Assembly (NCBI GenBank): GCA_023429565.1
Contig: JAEZDJ010000030.1
Span: forward strand, 1-64,000
Source of the DNA: Actinomycetes bacterium
GTDB lineage: Bacteria; Actinomycetota; Coriobacteriia; Coriobacteriales; Eggerthellaceae
Direction: 5' to 3'
Length of the DNA stretch: 64,000 nt
The translations under genes were made by a program, and so were the position numbers. This document shows, one piece after another, positions 59,109 through 64,000 of the stretch. Position 1 is the first letter of the stretch. Each line of letters opens with the position of its first letter. A model generated the notes under the pieces. It searched no databases, was not told where the DNA came from, and saw only the letters and a program-made list of their open reading frames with translations.

Positions 59109-60776
59109 GTGTTGAGCGACATTGAAATTGCCCAAGCGACGAAACCCGAGCATATCAGCGCCATCGCGAAGAAGGCTGGCGTGCCGGAATCGTACCTCGA
59201 GCTGTATGGCACGAAAAAGGCGAAGGTCGACTACAACCTTCTGTCAGACGAGCAGCACGAGCGGGGCAAGCTCATTCTCGTGACGGCCATCAACCCCACG
59301 CCCGCTGGCGAGGGAAAGACGACGACGACGGTCGGCCTGTCCGACGCTCTGGCACGCCGCGGAAAAAACGTGGTGGTTGCACTGCGCGAGCCGTCGCTTG
59401 GACCGGTGTTCGGCATCAAAGGGGGCGCAGCTGGCGGTGGATATGCCCAGGTCATCCCTATGGAGGACATCAACCTTCACTTCACGGGCGACTTCCACGC
59501 AATCGGAGCTGCGAACAATCTGTTGGCGGCCATGCTCGACAATCATATCCAACAGGGCAACCAACTGGGCATCGACGTGCGCAAGATCACCTGGAAACGC
59601 GTCGTCGACATGAACGACCGCCAACTGCGCAACGTCGTCGATGGCTTGGGGGGGAAGGCCCACGGGTTTCCCCGCGAGGACGGATTTGACATCACGGTGG
59701 CCAGCGAGATCATGGCCATCTTCTGCCTTGCGACCTCGATCACCGATCTCAAGGAGCGCCTCGCCCGCATTGTCGTGGCCTACACCCGTGACGACGTGCC
59801 CGTCACGGCCGGCGACCTCAAGGCGCAGGGAGCCATGGCGGCCCTGCTGAAGGACGCGCTCAAGCCCAATCTCGTGCAGACGCTCGAAGGCACGCCGGCG
59901 TTCGTGCACGGCGGCCCCTTTGCCAACATCGCCCATGGCTGCAACTCGATCATGGCGACGCGCATGGCCCTGGCCTTGGGTGACTACTGCGTGACCGAGG
60001 CCGGCTTCGGCGCCGACTTGGGAGCTGAGAAGTTTCTCGACATCAAATGCCGCCTTGCGGGCCTCAAGCCCGATGCCGTGGTCGTGGTGGCAACGGTGCG
60101 CGCGCTGAAGAACCATGGCGGCGTGGCCAAGGCTGATCTCGACAAGGAAAATCTTGAGGCGCTTGAGGCCGGCCTGCCAAACCTGCTGCAGCATGTGGAA
60201 AACATCACCCAGGTGTACCGCCTTCCCTGCGTCGTCGCCCTCAACCGGTTTCCCACCGACACAGAGGACGAGCTGGCGCTTGTCGAGGATCGTTGCCGGC
60301 AGCTTGGCGTGAACGTTGCGTTGTCCGAGGTGTGGGCCAAAGGCGGAGAAGGCGGCTTGACGCTCGCAGACGAGGTTGTCCGCCTGTGCGACGAGCCCAA
60401 TGACTTCCAGCTGGCCTATGGAGACGACCTCTCCTTGGTTGAAAAGGTGGAGGCCATCGCATCGAGGGTGTATCGCGCCGATGGCGTGGACTTCGAACCG
60501 AAAGCGGCCGCTGAGCTTGAAAAGTTCGAGAGACTCGGCTTTGGCGCCATGCCGGTGTGCATGGCCAAGACGCAATACAGCTTTTCTGACGATCAGAAAA
60601 AGCTGGGTGCGCCGCGCGGATTCCGCATCACCGTCCGCGATGCGAAGGTCTCGGCAGGCGCTGGCTTCGTCGTCGTCCTGACCGGAAGCATCATGACCAT
60701 GCCGGGACTGCCCAAGGTTCCTGCGGCGGAACGCATCGACGTCGACGAGACGGGCAAGATATCGGGACTCTTTTAA
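59109..60776 (+). CDS. fhs: Formate-tetrahydrofolate ligase
   Basis: A 555-residue FTHFS, which makes 10-formyl-tetrahydrofolate from formate with ATP. The ATP loop is TPAGEGKTTTTVGLSDAL (about 57-74). Later blocks include REPSLGPVFGIKGGAAGGGYAQV and the C-terminal TGSIMTMPGLP. Length matches the family (about 557). The start is a GTG with AAGGGAGGG upstream, beginning VLSDIEIAQ like other FTHFS proteins; the frame extending to 58980 is rejected. It is followed by fchA and folD, giving the full route between formate and methylene-tetrahydrofolate in one cluster. Whether it serves acetogenesis or biosynthesis is not visible. Confidence 0.96.
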   Translation: MLSDIEIAQATKPEHISAIAKKAGVPESYLELYGTKKAKVDYNLLSDEQHERGKLILVTAINPTPAGEGKTTTTVGLSDALARRGKNVVVALREPSLGPVFGIKGGAAGGGYAQVIPMEDINLHFTGDFHAIGAANNLLAAMLDNHIQQGNQLGIDVRKITWKRVVDMNDRQLRNVVDGLGGKAHGFPREDGFDITVASEIMAIFCLATSITDLKERLARIVVAYTRDDVPVTAGDLKAQGAMAALLKDALKPNLVQTLEGTPAFVHGGPFANIAHGCNSIMATRMALALGDYCVTEAGFGADLGAEKFLDIKCRLAGLKPDAVVVVATVRALKNHGGVAKADLDKENLEALEAGLPNLLQHVENITQVYRLPCVVALNRFPTDTEDELALVEDRCRQLGVNVALSEVWAKGGEGGLTLADEVVRLCDEPNDFQLAYGDDLSLVEKVEAIASRVYRADGVDFEPKAAAELEKFERLGFGAMPVCMAKTQYSFSDDQKKLGAPRGFRITVRDAKVSAGAGFVVVLTGSIMTMPGLPKVPAAERIDVDETGKISGLF

Positions 60777-60848
60777 TTCAGCGCCTTGGACGTGCCAAGC
60801 GGTGGAGCGGCAGTGACCGTCGCGGCTTGTGGGCTGCGCGTGGAACGG

Positions 60849-61490
60849 ATGGGAGGACGTGTGCTGGACACGACGTTCATCGATGAGCTTGCGAGCAAGG
60901 CGCCGACGCCGGGCGGGGGTGGCGCGTGTGCCTATGTGGGGGCTCTTGCCGCAGCCTTGGCTTCCATGGTGGGCAATCTGACCGTGGGGAAGAAGACCTA
61001 TGCAGCCGTTGAGGCCGAGGTGTATGTTTCTCTGGAGAAGCTGGACGATGCGCGCAGCCGTTTCGTCCAGCTGGTCGAAGAGGATGCTCGGGCGTTCGAC
61101 CCGATGGCGGCGGCCTACCGCATGCCGAGGGACACACCTGAGCAGCTCTGTGCCCGAAACGCAGCATTGCAGACGGCGCTGGTCGGTGCTTGCGACGTGC
61201 CCCTCGACATCATGAGGGGCCTGTCGGATGTGATCGAACCGATCGATTTCCTTGCGCATCAGGGAAGTCGGCTTGCGCTTTCGGATGCGGGAGTTGCGGC
61301 TGCATTCGCGCGGGCTGCGGTGGAGGGTGCCAGCCTCAACGTATATGGCAACGTGGCGGCGATGGACGATGTCGCGTTGGCTGGTCGCTACCGCGAGGAG
61401 GCGGCAGCTCTCGTGCGCAGCGTACGCGAACGGTGCGATGCTCTGCTCGACTATGTGAAATCTGCCATTTCTCAGGAAAACCATGGCTGA
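60849..61490 (+). CDS. fchA: Methenyl-tetrahydrofolate cyclohydrolase (FchA-like)
   Basis: A 213-residue protein of the formiminotransferase-cyclodeaminase/FchA family, with the signature FIDELASKAPTPGGGGACAYVGALAAALASMVGNLT near the N-terminus and all-helical remainder. FchA opens methenyl-THF to 10-formyl-THF. It lies between fhs and folD and overlaps folD by eight bases, so it is tightly coupled to that pathway. The ATG at 60849 is used; a GTG at 60861 preceded by GGGAGGA is an equally good start. Its presence matters because the FolD here seems unable to act as a cyclohydrolase. Confidence 0.88.
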   Translation: MGGRVLDTTFIDELASKAPTPGGGGACAYVGALAAALASMVGNLTVGKKTYAAVEAEVYVSLEKLDDARSRFVQLVEEDARAFDPMAAAYRMPRDTPEQLCARNAALQTALVGACDVPLDIMRGLSDVIEPIDFLAHQGSRLALSDAGVAAAFARAAVEGASLNVYGNVAAMDDVALAGRYREEAAALVRSVRERCDALLDYVKSAISQENHG

Positions 61491-62334
61491 CCTTCTGTAT
61501 GGAAAGCCCGTCGTCGAACGCATTGCGTCGGACTTGCGTCCGCGTATCGAGGCGCTCGGCGAAGCCGGGATCAAGCCGACGCTCGCGCTGGTTCGCGTTG
61601 GCGAAAGGGCGGATGACCTGGCATACGAACGAACGGCCGTCAGAAGGGCCGATGCCCTTGGCATCGGCATCCGTTCGTTTGCCCTCGAGGAATTCGTTCC
61701 CCAGGCCGCCCTCGTGTCGGTGCTTCATGAGGTCAACCATGATGCGGCGATTCACGGATGCCTCATGTTCCGTCCGTTGCCATCCTTCCTTGACGAGGCC
61801 GAGGTGTGCGAGGTCCTCGATCCGGCAAAGGATGTCGACGGCATCACGCTCGCATCGCTTGCCGCCGTGTTCGCGGACGGTTCGGCCGGGTTTCCGCCCA
61901 GCACAGCTGCCGCCTGCGTTGAGCTGCTCGAACACTACCGCGTTCCGCTTGTGGGCAAGCATGTGGTGGTCGTGGGCCGCAGCCTGGTGATCGGCAAACC
62001 CGTTTCCATGATGCTGCTGCATCGAAACGCCAGCGTGACCATCTGCCATTCGCGCACGGAAAACCTGGCAGCCATCTGCCGTTCGGCCGATATCGTCATC
62101 TGCGCGACGGGCCGCGCCAAGGCGTTCGGTGCAGATTGCTTCCGTGCGGGGCAAACCGTGCTTGACGTGGGCATCAACTTTGACACACACGGGCAGCTGT
62201 GCGGCGACGTCGATTTCGATGCGGTGGCTCCTCTGGTCGATGCCATCACGCCGGTTCCCCGAGGATTGGGGACCGTGACCACGTCCATGACGATGGCCCA
62301 TGTCGTGCAGGCTGCGGAGCGCGCGCTGAAATGA
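61483..62334 (+). CDS. folD: FolD-family methylene-THF dehydrogenase without cyclohydrolase residues
   Basis: A 283-residue FolD-family protein. The NADP site is present (VVVGRSLVIGKPVSMMLL, about 155-175), and KDVDG and ITPVPRGLGTVTTSMTM are kept. The cyclohydrolase residues are changed: in the Y-x3-K motif Tyr48 stays but the lysine is Ala52, and the glutamine of the usual VQLPLP is Phe96 (MFRPLP). In well-studied FolD enzymes these residues are needed for the cyclohydrolase step, so this protein is probably a dehydrogenase only, completed by the adjacent FchA. The ATG lies inside the end of fchA. A hairpin (62359-62397) follows. Confidence 0.9.
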   Translation: MADLLYGKPVVERIASDLRPRIEALGEAGIKPTLALVRVGERADDLAYERTAVRRADALGIGIRSFALEEFVPQAALVSVLHEVNHDAAIHGCLMFRPLPSFLDEAEVCEVLDPAKDVDGITLASLAAVFADGSAGFPPSTAAACVELLEHYRVPLVGKHVVVVGRSLVIGKPVSMMLLHRNASVTICHSRTENLAAICRSADIVICATGRAKAFGADCFRAGQTVLDVGINFDTHGQLCGDVDFDAVAPLVDAITPVPRGLGTVTTSMTMAHVVQAAERALK

Positions 62335-62358
62335 GTCAGTGAACAGGATGGCGTTCGT

Positions 62359-62397
62359 TGGCGGCCGGCTCAAGAGGGGTGCGATTCCTTGCCGCCA
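62359..62397. terminator. Candidate terminator after folD
   Basis: The stem TGGCGGC/GCCGCCA (62359-62365 and 62391-62397) sits between the convergent folD and LuxR-type genes. The long loop makes it tentative. Confidence 0.4.
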
Positions 62398-62451
62398 GAT
62401 GACGTTGACGCCGATATGCGTTGACGATCGGAGACCGGCAGCCTTTGCCGT

Positions 62452-63843
62452 TCATGTGCGCATTCCCTCTTCCCTGATATCGTCAATTCTGTCAATTTTG
62501 TCAAGAAGTTCCTGCCGGGAATGGACGTCGGCCTTCTGATAAATCCTTCGCAGGTGCGTTTTCACCGTGTTGTCTGATATGAACAGGGACTTTGCTATAT
62601 GCGAGGCGCTCCTTCCGTGCACGAAGTGTTCGAAAACCTCCGTCTCACGCACCGAGAGGCGATAGTGCTGAGCCAGCAATGAAGAGCGCTGCTCGAAGTG
62701 TGTCTCGTTTCCCTGGGCCACTTCCTGTTCCAGGGGTGGAAGGAGCAGGGTTTTTCGATGGAGGGCAAATGAGTGGAACAGGAGGGCTATGGTGGCGATG
62801 AGCCAGAGGGAAAGTAATGCGAGCATGATGGAGTCAAGTGTGCCGACGGCGAAAGCCAGGGAGGCTCCTGTTGCGGCGAGCCGACCACTGATCACGCAGG
62901 TGCGAAGCATCCCGATGGAGAGGGCGAAAAAGGTACCCTCTCGAACGGGATCGCGATGTGTCCGTTCAATGAAGGCAACCCAGACCATCACCTGGTAGAC
63001 ATCAAATCCGCCTCGTATAAACACTCCCATATTCGTAGTCTGGCCTCCGTACAGGAAAGAACTGACAAGGAGGACGATGGCAAAGAAGGACAGGACGACG
63101 AGAAGCGCCATATCGAGCGTGACTGATCTGAGGAGGAGACATGCGGCCAGGAGGAGGAAAAGAAGCAGGATGCTTGAGAGCTCGACGAAAGGATTGGCCA
63201 GGCCAAGCTCCACTCCCTTCTCAAGGAATATCTGGGAAGCGAAGCCACAGAGAAGGGCGAACAGCATCATCCCGAGAAGGAGAATTCGCAGTTCCCTGAT
63301 GCTAGTGAGCTTGCCGTGCGTTGCCGGTGAGGATGGCATGCTGTCCTTTGTGAGACTCAGTGCGATCACGAGGACGATAAGACCGCCGCACAGGGAGACG
63401 TCACGTACGACCACAAACGCGGGGGCCGGCAACAGTGAGCAGGCGACCGAAAGCACATGGGCTGAAAGTATGGCAAAAATGAAAGCGAGCTGTGCGTTTC
63501 TCGTTGGGAAATGTGCGAGTAGAAGCAGCGCAGATGGCGCGAACAATCCTGCAGCTGATCCGGCGAGCAGGCCTGACATCACGGGCGAAAAAGGAAAGGT
63601 GATCAGTGCGGCAATCTCGCAGAGCAATGCCGCCCGGGCGAGCAGGCCGGGATTCGATGCATGTCGAGCAAGCGAAAAGGCGATGAGGAAGCATACGAGA
63701 ATCTCCATCACGCGCGATGCGTAGTGAAAGGGTTCGTTGCCAGCCAGCGTTCCCTGCCACATCAAAAAGTAAGAGCTCCAGAAAAGGCAGATCGCGAGAG
63801 CGCTCAAACAGAGATAGATATTCTGTCTGTCCATGTCGATCAT
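62452..63843 (-). CDS. Membrane-bound LuxR-type regulator, third copy
   Basis: A 463-residue regulator with about 12 membrane helices (residues 10-370) and a C-terminal LuxR helix-turn-helix (LSVRETEVFEHFVHGRSASHI and SDNTVKTHLRRIYQKADVHSRQEL). It has the same architecture as the genes at 8420 and 21185 but low sequence similarity in the membrane part. AAGGGGG lies two bases before the ATG at 63843 and eleven before an ATG at 63834, so the second may be the real start. The perfect palindrome at 63904-63918 lies in the upstream gap. By analogy a reductase or transporter gene may lie just beyond the right edge. Confidence 0.87.
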   Translation of the reverse strand: MIDMDRQNIYLCLSALAICLFWSSYFLMWQGTLAGNEPFHYASRVMEILVCFLIAFSLARHASNPGLLARAALLCEIAALITFPFSPVMSGLLAGSAAGLFAPSALLLLAHFPTRNAQLAFIFAILSAHVLSVACSLLPAPAFVVVRDVSLCGGLIVLVIALSLTKDSMPSSPATHGKLTSIRELRILLLGMMLFALLCGFASQIFLEKGVELGLANPFVELSSILLLFLLLAACLLLRSVTLDMALLVVLSFFAIVLLVSSFLYGGQTTNMGVFIRGGFDVYQVMVWVAFIERTHRDPVREGTFFALSIGMLRTCVISGRLAATGASLAFAVGTLDSIMLALLSLWLIATIALLFHSFALHRKTLLLPPLEQEVAQGNETHFEQRSSLLAQHYRLSVRETEVFEHFVHGRSASHIAKSLFISDNTVKTHLRRIYQKADVHSRQELLDKIDRIDDIREEGMRT

Positions 63844-63903
63844 TACCCCCTTTATTGCATCGCCGGTTCGTTCTCGATTTCATCCCGTTCACAGTACAAC
63901 ATG

Positions 63904-63918
63904 CCTTTGGGCCAAAGG
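63904..63918. promoter_or_regulatory. Candidate operator upstream of the third LuxR gene
   Basis: CCTTTGG-G-CCAAAGG is a perfect inverted repeat with 7-bp arms, 61 bases upstream of the regulator's first ATG. The bound protein is unknown. Confidence 0.45.
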
Positions 63919-64000
63919 GAAGTCATCATTTTTGGGTTACAGGCTTGACGAGGTATTTCCCGTACGATTGCGGCTGTCGGTGCGGCGAGGCGCCGCTGTC

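Overview
The window is high-GC bacterial DNA with dense, mostly intact genes and no tRNA, rRNA, CRISPR array or insertion sequence that I could find. The gene content points to the Coriobacteriia, most likely Eggerthellaceae. It has three regulators that join a membrane domain of about 12 helices to a C-terminal LuxR helix-turn-helix. Two of them sit beside Tat-exported lipoprotein flavin reductases of the fumarate-reductase type. Several genes also appear to have leaderless starts, as is common in Actinobacteria. The genus is inferred and not proven. Two perfect parS sites (3534-3549 and 34079-34094) suggest that the window lies in the origin-proximal part of the chromosome.

Layout, left to right. 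1-5.4 kb: biotin transporter bioY, a drug-efflux MFS pump with a divergent TetR regulator and paired operators, parS-1 and a GMC oxidoreductase. 6-13.4 kb: a CPH-type copper/silver ATPase with a His-rich N-terminus, a LuxR/flavin-reductase pair and an atypical MoeA. 13.6-19.9 kb: AddB and AddA, abutting. 20-30.9 kb: an acyl-hydrolase, a second LuxR/flavin-reductase pair, a DMT exporter, a KimA-like potassium transporter, a DUF2252 protein and a repeat-rich spacer. 31-36.1 kb: a cupin, a small hypothetical protein, fabH with a FabT-like operator, a gene-poor kilobase holding parS-2, a quinone reductase-like flavoprotein and a class I glutamine amidotransferase-type hydrolase.

36.4-56.4 kb is the most interesting region. 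It is a 20-kb catabolic or respiratory cluster with two CaiB/BaiF CoA-transferases, two paralogous MFS carriers, FixC, FixX, an old-yellow-enzyme/TMADH-like reductase, a CaiD-like crotonase, a CaiC-like acyl-CoA ligase, a CaiA-like acyl-CoA reductase, a TIGR03084/DinB-like protein, FixA and FixB. Embedded in it are rpoN (sigma-54) and one GAF-AAA-Fis enhancer-binding protein. Five near-perfect -24/-12 promoters (TGGCAY-N5-TTGC) lie in front of its transcription units. I read this as a self-contained sigma-54 regulon for CoA-dependent reduction of an unknown unsaturated carboxylate: import by MFS, activation by CaiC or CaiB, reduction by CaiA with electrons from FixABCX, and CoA recycling by CaiB. 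CaiE and the BCCT carrier CaiT are absent, and the crotonase has lost both catalytic glutamates, so the substrate is probably not carnitine itself.

56.4-64 kb: a two-component system whose kinase may begin at an AUA codon, then coaX, and a one-carbon set of fhs, fchA and folD. FolD has lost its cyclohydrolase residues, which matches the separate FchA. The window ends in a third membrane-LuxR regulator.
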